NCBI GenBank assembly: GCA_030039895.1
Contig: JASHUR010000394.1
Location: 1-12,315 of the forward strand
DNA from: Acidobacteriaceae bacterium
GTDB taxonomy: Bacteria > Acidobacteriota > Terriglobia > Terriglobales > Acidobacteriaceae
Direction: 5' to 3'
DNA length: 12,315 bases
This document shows positions 5,027 to 12,315 of the stretch, one piece after another (within the stretch, counting starts at the first letter, position 1; every line of letters starts with the position of its first letter). The notes beneath the pieces are model-generated. The model did no database searches. It was not told where the DNA came from and saw only the letters and a program-made list of their open reading frames with translations. The position numbers were made by a program, and so were the translations under genes.

Positions 5027-6367
5027 CTATTTCCAGCTCCAGTTCGGCATAATGTTCTGGCCTATATGCGTCAACTGTTGCTGGTCGGTTCCATCAGAAA
5101 GCATGGTCCAAATCTGATTGTCGCGCTGGAAGACGATGTGACGAGTGTCCGGCGACCATGAAGGGAAGTCATTGTTCCCTGCTCCGTGTGTGACCTCGAT
5201 CCAGCGCTTGCTGGCGATATCCATCACGTAAATGTCCTGCCCGCCAAGGACGCCGGGGCCATAGTGGCGGTTCCAGGCAAAGGCGAGGAACTGACCACTG
5301 GGCGACCAGGAGGGCGAAACTGCATATCCGCCGTCAGTCATGCGCTGAATACCTGATCCGTCGGAGTTCATGATGTAAATCTGAGGCAAACCAGTGCGGC
5401 CGCTGACCCAGGCGATCTGCGAATTGGTTTTGGGGTTCCAGACTGGGGAGACATCGGGGCCACGGAAAGCGGTAATGCGGTGCAGGTCTCCGCCATTGGC
5501 GCCGATGGTGTATATCTCATTGTTGCCGGAGGGGCCGCTGGCCGAGAAGGCGAGTTTGGTTCCGTCGCTGGTCCACGCCGGCGAAAAGGAGTTGCCTACC
5601 GGCGCCCGAAAGTACACCAGGCGATGGAGGGTGAGCGAGTACATGCGGATGGCCCAACCGTCACGGCCAAGTGCCGAAAATGCGATGCGGGTATTGTCAG
5701 GCGATACGCGCGGCGAGAGAGCGACGTCGCCGAGGTGGGTGATCTGGTGGGCGTCCTGTCCGTCATAGTCCATCACCCAGATTTCCTTGTGGCCGGTGCG
5801 GTTGGAGACGAAGTAGATGTGGGTCTCGCAGATACCGTTGATGCCGCCGCCGAGGCGAGAGATGATTTCGTCGGCGAAGCGGTGGGCGATCATACGTGTG
5901 GCCTCGTCGTTCGCGAGGTCAGAGTATTGCTTGCCGAGGATCTGAGGGGTTGTGGGGTTCTTGGCGTCAAAGAGGAAGCCCTGCACGGTGATCTGGCCGT
6001 TGTTGGCGGCGATGTTGCCGAAGACGACCATGGCGGCGTTGGCGGGGGCGGCGGACCAGAGGTTGAGATGAATCTCAGACGGTGAGCCAGGCATTTCCGG
6101 CGGAATCATGCTGGGCGAGACCATATCGAAGATGCCGGCATTCTTGAGGTCGTTGAAGAGGGTCTGGTCGAAGATGGACTTGAGAGGCAGCGTCTGCGCA
6201 TTGTTGTTCAGGGGCTTAAAGCTGGCGACCGCAACGCGAATGTGCTGGACACCGAGGTTGGTACCGGTGTGGACCCAGTCCTGCGCACGGAGCGCAGGGG
6301 TGATGACTAACAGGAGAAAGCAAACAAGTAGGAGGAGATACAGCGGTTGCTTCTTACCGTTCATCAT
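5027..6367 (-). CDS. tolB: Tol-Pal system beta-propeller protein TolB
   Basis: This is a 446-residue periplasmic protein with a signal peptide (hydrophobic core at about 9-24, cleavage near ALRA-Q at 28/29), an N-terminal TolB domain to about residue 165, and then WD40-like/PD40 propeller repeats to the end. The repeats are marked by recurring SPxWSPDG-type and IYxMxxDG-type strands, for example IYFVSNRTGHKEIWVMD, SPAWTSDGTKLAFSA, QIYIMNSDGSGIQRMT and FPSWSPDTRHIVFQ. TolB links Pal to the inner-membrane Tol proteins during cell constriction. Two ATGs are adjacent at the start; AGAGG sits 1 nt before the first and 4 nt before the second, so initiation at 6364 is equally possible. It follows the TonB-like gene by 123 bases and precedes pal by 142 bases. 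Confidence 0.95.
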   Translation of the reverse strand: MMNGKKQPLYLLLLVCFLLLVITPALRAQDWVHTGTNLGVQHIRVAVASFKPLNNNAQTLPLKSIFDQTLFNDLKNAGIFDMVSPSMIPPEMPGSPSEIHLNLWSAAPANAAMVVFGNIAANNGQITVQGFLFDAKNPTTPQILGKQYSDLANDEATRMIAHRFADEIISRLGGGINGICETHIYFVSNRTGHKEIWVMDYDGQDAHQITHLGDVALSPRVSPDNTRIAFSALGRDGWAIRMYSLTLHRLVYFRAPVGNSFSPAWTSDGTKLAFSASGPSGNNEIYTIGANGGDLHRITAFRGPDVSPVWNPKTNSQIAWVSGRTGLPQIYIMNSDGSGIQRMTDGGYAVSPSWSPSGQFLAFAWNRHYGPGVLGGQDIYVMDIASKRWIEVTHGAGNNDFPSWSPDTRHIVFQRDNQIWTMLSDGTDQQQLTHIGQNIMPNWSWK

Positions 6368-6490
6368 GCCTCTGCTGGTAACTTAGGAGCGCTCAATTGA
6401 ACCCGGGAGTGAAGAAAATACAAGACCGTTATGTAGTTCGAGGTGGCTTGCATGATCTTTGACGCTGGAATCTTCATTTTGGAAGCCGCC

Positions 6491-7318
6491 TTATTGATGG
6501 TTAAGGTCGTAGGTAAAAGTGTACTCCACGGAGACGCTGGATTTGTTGTACCCCGTGGGCAGGGGACCAAAATTCTCAACGCGCTGGACGGCGCGCAGAG
6601 CGGAGCTGTCGAGTGATGGGTAGCCACTGCTTTGAGCGATGCTGATATCGCTGGGGGTGCCGTCGCTGGAAATCTTGAAAGTGATGTTGACTTTAGCGCC
6701 TACAGGTGTGCCCGGGCTGACCTCCTGTGTGTACCAGTTTTGGCGGACGCGGGTTTGAATGATGCTGACGTACCAGGGGTAGTCGAAGCCATTGCTGCCG
6801 CCTGTGACCGTGACAGGCTGCTGTGGGCCCTGATTGGTAGGCGCCATAGTGCGCGGCATGCGGTTCGCAGCTTCTTCTCCGTACGAGGCGCGATATTGCT
6901 GCTGCTGCGTAGGGGCGTTGTACCGGGTGCTTCGATGCGGCACGACTTTAGGCTGAACCTTTTTGGGGTGGATGTGAATTTCGTGCAGAGGGATGGCGTC
7001 GGGCGGCGGCACGGTAGCGATTTTTGGCAGCGGCGGCGCAGGCGCGAGCGAGGGGGTTTGAGTGGTGACGACATTCTGCGAAGGCGGTTGCAACTGCGGC
7101 AAAGGCAGCGCAGGCGCAGAGCTGACGAGGGTGGCCTGGATTGCTCCGGGGGTTTGCTGATTGCCCCATTCGGCGCCATGGAAGTGGTTGGCGATGAAGA
7201 TCCAGAGGAAGACAAAGACGATGACGCCAAGATGCAGGAGAACGGAGCGGCCGAGCTTCGGCTTGCCGAGCGTTTCGGGGTCGAAGTGCATTTCCGGAAG
7301 CGAGGAGTGCGCGGCCAT
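6491..7318 (-). CDS. tolA: TonB-family energy transducer in the TolA position
   Basis: This is a 275-residue protein with a short cytoplasmic N-terminus, one membrane anchor at about 25-43, a Pro/Gln-rich periplasmic spacer (about 65-170) and a TonB C-terminal domain (about 178-272, with YVSIIQTRVRQNW, VNITFKISSDG and SSGYPSLDSSALRAV). The anchor carries the S-x3-H motif (S25, H29) by which TonB and TolA couple to ExbB/ExbD or TolQ/TolR. It lies between tolR (12-base gap) and tolB, so its role is inferred to be TolA: carrying proton-motive energy across the periplasm to TolB/Pal. By sequence it is TonB-like, with a Pro-rich spacer rather than the long helical domain of E. coli TolA. The symbol reflects position rather than sequence. 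Confidence 0.85.
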   Translation of the reverse strand: MAAHSSLPEMHFDPETLGKPKLGRSVLLHLGVIVFVFLWIFIANHFHGAEWGNQQTPGAIQATLVSSAPALPLPQLQPPSQNVVTTQTPSLAPAPPLPKIATVPPPDAIPLHEIHIHPKKVQPKVVPHRSTRYNAPTQQQQYRASYGEEAANRMPRTMAPTNQGPQQPVTVTGGSNGFDYPWYVSIIQTRVRQNWYTQEVSPGTPVGAKVNITFKISSDGTPSDISIAQSSGYPSLDSSALRAVQRVENFGPLPTGYNKSSVSVEYTFTYDLNHQ

Positions 7319-7330
7319 AAAAATGCTTCT

Positions 7331-7765
7331 TTACTTCTGGACGGTGGCCGGGCCGTTCCGGAGAGGCTGCGTGACGACGCTAATGTGTGTGATGCCGGCC
7401 TGCTTGACGGCGTCCATGACGGTGGCGAATGCGCCAAAGGGCACGCGCTCGTCGGCCTCAACGTAAATGATTTGCTCCGAAGGATTGACGCCTGACTTGG
7501 CGAGCAGTGCGGGCAGGTCCGCGAGGTTGACGGGCTTGTCTTGCAGGAAGACCTCCTGATCCTTGTTGATCACCAGGATCATGTGCTGCTGGGTAATGGG
7601 CTTGACGGTCTTGGTGTGGGGGACATTGACCTCAATGCCGGACTGGAGCACGGGCGCGGTAAGCATGAAGATGACCAGCAGCACGAGCACTACGTCGACC
7701 AGCGGAGTGATGTTGATGTCCGACAGCGAGGAGCGGGTGGCTCCGTTGTTAGCCGTGAAGGCCAC
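7331..7765 (-). CDS. tolR: ExbD/TolR family proton-channel subunit
   Basis: This is a 144-residue inner-membrane protein with one transmembrane helix at about 20-38, in the signature NITPLVDVVLVLLVIFMLTAP. D24 corresponds to the proton-carrying aspartate conserved in TolR and ExbD. The periplasmic domain follows, with the family's YVEADERVPFG segment at 101-111. The start is GTG 7765, chosen because GGGAGG lies 6 nt upstream and the family begins just before SDINITPLVD; a longer in-frame reading up to 8020 merely runs antisense-like through tolQ in another frame. The gene overlaps the 3' end of tolQ by 17 bases, indicating translational coupling. With TolQ it forms the proton channel that powers the TonB-like TolA. 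Confidence 0.95.
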   Translation of the reverse strand: MAFTANNGATRSSLSDINITPLVDVVLVLLVIFMLTAPVLQSGIEVNVPHTKTVKPITQQHMILVINKDQEVFLQDKPVNLADLPALLAKSGVNPSEQIIYVEADERVPFGAFATVMDAVKQAGITHISVVTQPLRNGPATVQK

Positions 7766-8522
7766 GGGCGGCCTCCCTTTCGATGGGGTCCTGATTGGGC
7801 TTGAGGGCGACCTCTTCCATGCTGTTGAGCAACTCGCGAGCAAAGTCGTCCATGCGCGCGCCGAAGTCGCGGCAGCGTGCGGCAAAGTTGTTATAGGCGA
7901 CGACAGCAGGAACGGCGACAAGGAGTCCGGCAGCGGTGGTGATGAGGGCTTCTGACACTCCGGGGGCGACGGCGCGGAGCGTCGCTGCGCCAGCAGTGCC
8001 AAGTCCGTGGAAGGCGTCAACGATGCCCATGACGGTGCCGAAGAGGCCGATGAAGGTGGCGGTAGAGCCGATGGTGGCGAGCGCGGTCAGGCGCGACTCG
8101 AGCGCGGTGAGGGACTCACTGGATGCGGTTTGTGCGGCGCGCTCAAGGGCTGTGACGTTGGTGGGCGGGCCGTAGCCGCCGGTCTGGCGGCGATAGGTTT
8201 CATAGACTTCGTCGAAGACGTTGACGAGTGGGCTGGGCTTGAAGGTCTCGGTTACGTTGGCAATTTCCTGCAGTCGGCTGGCCTTACGAAAAGCGCGCAG
8301 GAAGCGGCGGCTTTGCGCGGTGGCGCGGCGGAAACTGCCCCACTTGCCAAGAATAACGGCCCAGGACCAGAGGCTGCAGACAACGAGGATGCCAAGAACA
8401 ATGAGTGCGGTGGGGCCGCTGTTGCGCAGCATCTCCACAATGGCGCTGCCGCCGGCAGGCTGGGGCAGGGGGACGCTGTTGTCCGCCTGAAGCAGTAGGA
8501 GTGCGAAGAGGAGGTGTGTCAT
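7749..8522 (-). CDS. tolQ: MotA/TolQ/ExbB family proton-channel protein
   Basis: This is a 257-residue inner-membrane protein. Transmembrane helices are visible at about 34-57 (ALIVLGILVVCSLWSWAVIL), 147-169 (with GLFGTVMGI at 159-167) and 190-210 (SEALITTAAGLLVAVPAVVAY); the large loop between helices 1 and 2 is cytoplasmic. GLFGTVMGI and EALITTAAGLLVAVPAV are the conserved channel-lining segments of TolQ/ExbB. A further short hydrophobic stretch at the extreme N-terminus (residues 2-12) may be a signal-like extension. TolQ with TolR forms the stator-like proton channel. It is the first gene of the tol-pal run, with its promoter expected in 8523-8863. The choice of TolQ over ExbB follows from the linked tolB, pal and cpoB. 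Confidence 0.95.
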   Translation of the reverse strand: MTHLLFALLLLQADNSVPLPQPAGGSAIVEMLRNSGPTALIVLGILVVCSLWSWAVILGKWGSFRRATAQSRRFLRAFRKASRLQEIANVTETFKPSPLVNVFDEVYETYRRQTGGYGPPTNVTALERAAQTASSESLTALESRLTALATIGSTATFIGLFGTVMGIVDAFHGLGTAGAATLRAVAPGVSEALITTAAGLLVAVPAVVAYNNFAARCRDFGARMDDFARELLNSMEEVALKPNQDPIEREAARGLHG

Positions 8523-8602
8523 TGTCGCTATAGACTTAACGGTACCAGAGATTGAGACGCGCGGGCGTGGATAAAGGCTGCAAGGCGAATCAGGCTGTTA
8601 AA

Positions 8603-8626
8603 CGAAGAGACTGACGCGAAGAGACT
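8603..8626. repeat. 10-bp tandem direct repeat upstream of tolQ
   Basis: CGAAGAGACT occurs at 8603-8612 and again at 8617-8626, with a 14-base period. It lies 81-104 bases upstream of the tolQ start. Two same-orientation half-sites of this kind are typical of activator or response-regulator boxes. The regulator is unknown. Confidence 0.45.
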
Positions 8627-8667
8627 TAGCGGAGGGTGAGAGGCGGTCGTTAAATTGGCGAGAGCAA

Positions 8668-8743
8668 GGCCCTCGCGGGGCTAATTCGGCAAATGCTGAA
8701 TCGTGTGCAGAGAGGTTGCGGGCAAGCGTAAGGATACTTATGC
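8668..8743 (+). ncRNA. Row of three small hairpins, possible structured leader or small RNA
   Basis: Three stems lie in series: GGCCCT/GGGGCT at 8668-8682 (3-nt loop), ATTCGGC/GCTGAAT at 8684-8701 (loop AAAT) and GCGTAAG/CTTATGC at 8726-8743 (loop GATA). The non-Watson-Crick pairs in all three are G-U when read as plus-strand RNA but would be C-A mismatches on the minus strand. That points to a plus-strand transcript: a 5' leader of the GT87 gene, which starts at 8864, or a separate small RNA. No known RNA family is recognised. Confidence 0.35.
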
Positions 8744-8863
8744 AGGCGCGCAGACCGGATCTCTGACCCAGCAGGCTTCACTATGATCGAAGACAATATT
8801 AAACTCACCCACAATTGCACGGCACGCTGCAACTGAAGCGGGTTACCGGAAGACACGATAACG

Positions 8864-10063
8864 ATGAGAGCGGCTGCATCCACCAGAAGGACGAAGAGAA
8901 AGAAGAAAAAGGGGCGCTCACCAGTGTTCTGGTGTGTGCTGGTCTTCTTTCTGTTGGTTACGGCCGTGAACCTGGTTCATACCGTCTTTTTCGTTCTTGA
9001 GGCCCGTCTCGGGCATCATGATACGCGCTGGTTCTGGGCAAGCGGCCAACTACTTGTGCATGGCTCCAATCCGTACGACCAGGATGCGGTGGGGCGACTG
9101 CAAGCAGCACTGGGCATTCCGGTAGAGACCAATAACATTTTGCGCAATCCGCCTACCGCGCTGTTTTTAGTAATTCCTCTGGGGTTTCTGCAGGGATGGG
9201 AAGCGGTGCCGGTATGGTCGTTTCTGCTTGCGGTGTGCCTGGGAATCTCAGTGCTGGTACTGCGGACGATGCTGCCGGAGACGTATCCGAAGTGGTATCT
9301 GTGGATGGCGCTCTGCTTTGCTCCGGCGGTATGTTGCGTTGGAGCAGGACAGACAGGCGTGTTTGTGCTTCTGGGACTCACGCTCTTTTTGCGTTTCCGC
9401 GAGAGCCGGCCGTTCCTTGCAGGTGCGGCGTTCTCACTCAGCGCGCTCAAGCCGCATCTGCTATTGCCGTTTGGAGTGGTATTGATTGCGTGGATCATCA
9501 CGCGGAAGAGGTGGAGCGTCGTTCCGGGCCTGCTGGCGGCCATGGCTGTCCAGAGCCTGATTGGGATGGCCTTTGACCGCCATGTCTGGAGCCATTATTT
9601 TGCGGCGATGCGCAGTCAGGACCTGACCAACTTATATATTCCAACGCTTGGCGCCGCACTGCGCTCGGGGATCGATGGCTCGGCGGTGTGGCTGGAGTTT
9701 GTTCCTGTGGCTGCAGGATGCATATGGGCGCTATGGTACTTTGTGCGAAACCGCGAGCAATGGGATTGGACGACACACGGCTCATTATTGACGCTGGTTT
9801 CAATGGTGACTGCGCCCTACTCGTGGTTTACTGACCAAGCCATTGCGCTGCCGGCGATTCTGTTTGCACTGGCCGGCGAGGGCAAGCTGCGACGAGGAAG
9901 CCTGACACTGCTGCTGTTCCTGATGATACTGGCAACACTGGAGCGGTTGGTGACGCAGACCCTGTTCTTTGAGCCATTCTGGTGGCAGGGCGTGGCTTGG
10001 CTGCTGTGGTACCTGTACGCTACGAGCCATAAATTGAAAGAAGCTGCCGTGGTGGCGGTCTAA
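8864..10063 (+). CDS. GT87/DUF2029-type multi-pass membrane glycosyltransferase
   Basis: This is a 399-residue integral membrane protein with a very basic cytoplasmic start (RRTKRKKKKGR) followed by about nine to ten hydrophobic helices. The first periplasmic loop carries DTRWFWASGQLLVHGSNPYDQDAV (about 53-76), the acidic, NPYD-containing loop of the GT87 family, and later NPPTALF and SALKPHLLLPFG segments also fit it. Characterised GT87 members are polyprenyl-phosphate-mannose-dependent mannosyltransferases of the cell envelope; the sugar and acceptor here cannot be told. The ATG at 8864 has GGAAG about 11 nt upstream. The small membrane-protein gene starts 10 bases after the stop, and its ribosome-binding site overlaps the stop codon, so the two are likely co-transcribed. 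Confidence 0.75.
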   Translation: MRAAASTRRTKRKKKKGRSPVFWCVLVFFLLVTAVNLVHTVFFVLEARLGHHDTRWFWASGQLLVHGSNPYDQDAVGRLQAALGIPVETNNILRNPPTALFLVIPLGFLQGWEAVPVWSFLLAVCLGISVLVLRTMLPETYPKWYLWMALCFAPAVCCVGAGQTGVFVLLGLTLFLRFRESRPFLAGAAFSLSALKPHLLLPFGVVLIAWIITRKRWSVVPGLLAAMAVQSLIGMAFDRHVWSHYFAAMRSQDLTNLYIPTLGAALRSGIDGSAVWLEFVPVAAGCIWALWYFVRNREQWDWTTHGSLLTLVSMVTAPYSWFTDQAIALPAILFALAGEGKLRRGSLTLLLFLMILATLERLVTQTLFFEPFWWQGVAWLLWYLYATSHKLKEAAVVAV

Positions 10064-10073
10064 GGAGACGAAT

Positions 10074-10319
10074 GTGCTGTCGCCGAGTAGCTTTGTGATC
10101 GCATTTGTGCTGGCGGCGGGGCTGCTGGGCGCCGGCGTGTATCTGGTGCGGAGGCCGGAAAGGATGCTGGCGATGTTTTCGCAGGGGCAGGTGGAGCAGC
10201 GGTTCGGTGAGAGATTCTTTCGCTGGGTGGGGTGGTTTTATATCTGCGGCGGCGCGCTGGGCCTGCTGATGCTGATTGTGGCGGCGGCGGTGGACTTCGG
10301 ACATTTGCACTTGCGGTGA
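10074..10319 (+). CDS. Small two-helix membrane protein (81 aa), hypothetical
   Basis: The frame starts at GTG 10074 with AAGGAG 6 nt upstream, the ribosome-binding site overlapping the GT87 stop codon. The product has two hydrophobic helices (about 7-25 and 51-73) joined by a charged loop, RRPERMLAMFSQGQVEQRFGERFFRW, that is probably cytoplasmic by the positive-inside rule. An ATG two bases upstream is in another frame and stops after eight codons. The family is not recognised. Its tight coupling to the GT87 gene suggests a common transcript, and perhaps an accessory role at the membrane, which is inference. Confidence 0.65.
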   Translation: MLSPSSFVIAFVLAAGLLGAGVYLVRRPERMLAMFSQGQVEQRFGERFFRWVGWFYICGGALGLLMLIVAAAVDFGHLHLR

Positions 10320-10399
10320 GCCAGGGGAATCAGGGCACTACTCCCTTTCTGTGGCGAGTCCTGCTATGCTGCGCGGAGAATCTCTGTAACAGGACGCTT

Positions 10400-12091
10400 A
10401 TGCTGCTGGAGCTGCGTGCGGAAAATTACGCGGTGATCGATCACGCGATTGCGGAGTTCGGGCCGGGGCTGAACCTGCTGACGGGCGAGACCGGCGCGGG
10501 CAAGTCAATTCTGGTGGACGCGCTGGCGCTGCTGATGGGCGCCAAGGGATCGGCCGATGTGGTGCGGCATGGGGCCGAAAAGGCAGTTGTGTCGTGCGTA
10601 TTTGAGAGCACGCCAGGGTCGGAGGCCACGCTTGAAGCGAACGGCATTGACCTTGAGGGACACGAGATCATTCTGCGGCGTGAGATTGCCGAAGGCGGCA
10701 AGGGGCGCGTGTACGTGAACAATCAACCGGCGACGGTGAGCGTGCTGCGGCTGCTGGCTCCGGAGCTGGCGCTTGTGCATGCGCAGAGCGAGACGCTGGG
10801 GTCGTTTGACGGAGCGCAGCAGCGGCACCTGCTGGACCGCTTTGCGAGTCTGAGTGCGGAGGCTGTGGCCGACGCATACTCGCGGTGGAAGGGATTAAAG
10901 GACCGCCTGGAAGAGCTGGAGCGCGACGAGCAGGACCGGCTGCGGATGGTTGACCTGTGGCAGTTCCAGAATAGAGAGATCTCAGGCGCTGGGTTGACGG
11001 CGGGCGAAGACGAGGCTCTGGAGACGGAACGCAAAGTGCTGATGAACGCCGAAAAGCTCTACAGCGCGGCGATGAGCGCATATGAGCTGCTGTATGACGG
11101 GTCGGGGTCGGCGGAGTCGACCCTACGGGCGGCGCTGAAACAAATTGAGGAGCTGGCGCGGTTCGACACGAAGTTCAGCGAGCAGGCGCAGGCGCTGGCG
11201 GGGACACTGGCAGTGGTGGAAGACGCGGGCGCGACGGTAAGGGATTTTGCCGAGGGGGCACAGGCTTCTCCGGAGCGGTTGGCTGAGATTGAAGATCGGC
11301 TGGCAATGCTGGACAGGCTGAAACGAAAGTATGGGGCAACGGTCGCGGACGTGATTGCGTACGGCGAAGATGTAGCGCGGAAGCTCGAAGAAGTGGAGAA
11401 TCGCGACGAGACGCTGAAGACGGTCAGAGCACAACTGGCGCAGGCTGCGGGTATCTATCGACAGACGGCAGAAACGATGCATGCTGAGCGCGCCGCGGCG
11501 GCGAAGAAGCTGGAAAAGCTGGCCGAGGCGCAGATTAACGATCTGGCGATGAAGGCGAAACTGGGCGTTACCGTTGCTGCGAATGAAGACAGCGAGGTCT
11601 GGACAGCGCATGGGTGGGACGCCGTCGAGTTCAGGATTGCGACCAATGCGGGCGAGCCGATGAAGTCGTTGGACGAGATTGCATCAGGCGGTGAAATGTC
11701 GCGCGTGATGCTGGCTCTCAAGGTGACGGTGGAAGAGGGCGCGGCGAAAGGTCAGCGGCGCAAGACGGCAGTTCCGCGAACACTGGTGTTCGACGAGATC
11801 GACATAGGCATTGGAGGGCGCGCGGCTGAGGCAGTTGGACGGAAGCTGAAGGAGCTCTCGAAGGCGCAACAGATTCTGTGCGTGACGCACCTTCCACAGA
11901 TTGCGGCGTTTGCCGATCAGCACTTCGTAATCGAGAAGCAGGAGCGGCAGGGTCGGACAAAGACTTCTGTCCGGCTGATGAAAGATCCGGAGCGAGTGGA
12001 AGAGATAGCCCGCATGTTAAGTGGCGAGAAGCTAACGGACGCCTCACGCAAGAATGCAGAGCAGATGCTGAAGGCAGCAAAGGGTCAATAG
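10400..12091 (+). CDS. recN: DNA repair protein RecN (SMC-like ATPase)
   Basis: This is a 563-residue SMC-family ATPase, the usual RecN length. It has the N-terminal Walker A motif GETGAGKS at 29-36, a long helical coiled-coil middle (about 150-390) with Leu/Glu/Arg-rich heptads, an ABC signature ASGGEMSRVMLALK at about 428-441, Walker B LVFDEIDIGIGG at 462-473, and the RecN-typical THLPQIAAFAD at about 496-506. RecN acts in the cytoplasm in recombinational repair of double-strand breaks, tethering DNA ends. The start is ATG 10400, with AGGA 5 nt upstream and the conserved MLLELRAENYAVID; an in-frame ATG at 10232 lies in the preceding gene and is rejected. It follows the small membrane-protein gene by 80 bases. 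No clear LexA-type operator is recognised upstream, although CTGT-A-ACAG at 10384-10392 overlaps the ribosome-binding site. Confidence 0.97.
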   Translation: MLLELRAENYAVIDHAIAEFGPGLNLLTGETGAGKSILVDALALLMGAKGSADVVRHGAEKAVVSCVFESTPGSEATLEANGIDLEGHEIILRREIAEGGKGRVYVNNQPATVSVLRLLAPELALVHAQSETLGSFDGAQQRHLLDRFASLSAEAVADAYSRWKGLKDRLEELERDEQDRLRMVDLWQFQNREISGAGLTAGEDEALETERKVLMNAEKLYSAAMSAYELLYDGSGSAESTLRAALKQIEELARFDTKFSEQAQALAGTLAVVEDAGATVRDFAEGAQASPERLAEIEDRLAMLDRLKRKYGATVADVIAYGEDVARKLEEVENRDETLKTVRAQLAQAAGIYRQTAETMHAERAAAAKKLEKLAEAQINDLAMKAKLGVTVAANEDSEVWTAHGWDAVEFRIATNAGEPMKSLDEIASGGEMSRVMLALKVTVEEGAAKGQRRKTAVPRTLVFDEIDIGIGGRAAEAVGRKLKELSKAQQILCVTHLPQIAAFADQHFVIEKQERQGRTKTSVRLMKDPERVEEIARMLSGEKLTDASRKNAEQMLKAAKGQ

Positions 12092-12121
12092 GCAACCTGA
12101 CAAATGCCTGAATACCGAACC

Positions 12122-12315
12122 CTATCCTGGCGCGCTGTGGGCGGTGCAGTGCATGACTCCCATGAACCTGCTCCAGGGGCCAACGAGGTCGCGGTACTGG
12201 AGTGCGATGACCCGAGCGAGCTGGTGCAGGTGGTTGGCATCGTGCGCGGCCCATGTGGCGAGAAGTTGTGACAGCGTGACGGAGCCGAGCGCAGGGTGGA
12301 GTCCGCGGAGGGAGA
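12122..12315 (-). CDS. DinB-like family protein, C-terminal part
   Basis: The minus strand from the right edge to TAG at 12122 gives 63 residues of a C-terminus. The segment TLSQLLATWAAHDANHLHQLARV followed by YRDLVGPWSRFMGV matches the last helices of DinB-superfamily four-helix proteins, with HDANH supplying likely metal-ligand histidines. The superfamily includes thiol-transfer enzymes and many uncharacterised damage- or stress-related proteins; no reaction can be named here. The N-terminus is outside the window. The gene converges on recN, with a 30-base gap and no clear shared terminator. Confidence 0.75.
   Translation of the reverse strand, partial: SLRGLHPALGSVTLSQLLATWAAHDANHLHQLARVIALQYRDLVGPWSRFMGVMHCTAHSAPG

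Larger units (their letters stand above)
8523..8863. promoter_or_regulatory. Divergent intergenic region between tolQ and the GT87 gene
   Basis: This 341-base region must hold the promoters of the minus-strand tol operon and of the plus-strand GT87 group. No convincing -35/-10 pair was found for either; TATAGC near 8527-8532 (minus strand) is too close to tolQ to judge. Visible structure includes a 10-bp direct repeat (8603-8626) and a row of three small hairpins (8668-8743), listed separately. A minus-strand frame at 8650-8883 overlaps the GT87 start and is not accepted as a gene. Confidence 0.6.

Noticed and set aside
4177..5161. Two long plus-strand frames antisense to pal
   Set aside because: Pal has a lipobox and a full OmpA domain on the minus strand; the antisense frames are Gly/Ala/Val-rich shadows.
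8650..8883. Minus-strand frame of 77 residues in the divergent intergenic region
   Set aside because: It overlaps the start of the GT87 gene, has no good ribosome-binding site or recognisable motif, and covers the hairpin row.
10384..10392. CTGT-A-ACAG palindrome before recN as a LexA operator
   Set aside because: recN is often an SOS gene, but the half-site spacing differs from the enterobacterial CTGT-N8-ACAG box and it overlaps the ribosome-binding site; a chance palindrome of this size is likely.

Overview
The window looks like a chromosomal segment from a GC-rich Gram-negative bacterium, most likely an Acidobacteriota member (Acidobacteriaceae-like). This is inferred from the protein style: a Pal lipoprotein with an Ig-like domain before its OmpA domain, a TonB-like protein in the TolA position, a fused gamma/alpha 2-oxoacid:ferredoxin oxidoreductase subunit, and a DinB-like protein. 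No rRNA, tRNA, insertion sequence, CRISPR array or phage gene was seen. It reads as ordinary chromosomal backbone rather than a mobile island.

Layout. The left end (1-1740, minus strand) holds the start of a 2-oxoacid:ferredoxin oxidoreductase subunit, cut by the window edge, and upstream of it a dihydrodipicolinate-synthase-superfamily aldolase/lyase with an unusual insertion of about 55 residues. Positions 1741-2437 form a gene-poor stretch of about 700 bases with one plausible small ORF (2045-2284, minus) and several inverted repeats. From 8522 down to 2438 on the minus strand lies a complete Tol-Pal cluster in the canonical order tolQ, tolR, tolA/tonB-like, tolB, pal, cpoB, followed by an RNA 2',3'-cyclic phosphodiesterase (thpR). 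TolQ and TolR form the proton channel, the TonB-like protein spans the periplasm, TolB and Pal bridge to outer membrane and peptidoglycan, and CpoB couples the system to envelope growth.

A 341-base divergent intergenic region (8523-8863) separates tolQ from a plus-strand group: a GT87/DUF2029-type multi-pass membrane glycosyltransferase, a small two-helix membrane protein translated from a GTG start, and the recombination ATPase recN. A DinB-like protein converges on recN from the right edge and is truncated there.

No clearly new multi-gene system was found. The items most worth a second look are non-coding or domain-level: an intrinsic-terminator-shaped hairpin between pal and cpoB, a row of small hairpins in the tolQ/GT87 intergenic region whose G-U wobbles fit only a plus-strand RNA, hairpins in the tolB-pal and cpoB-thpR spacers, the inserted segment in the aldolase, and the small ORF with its flanking repeats.
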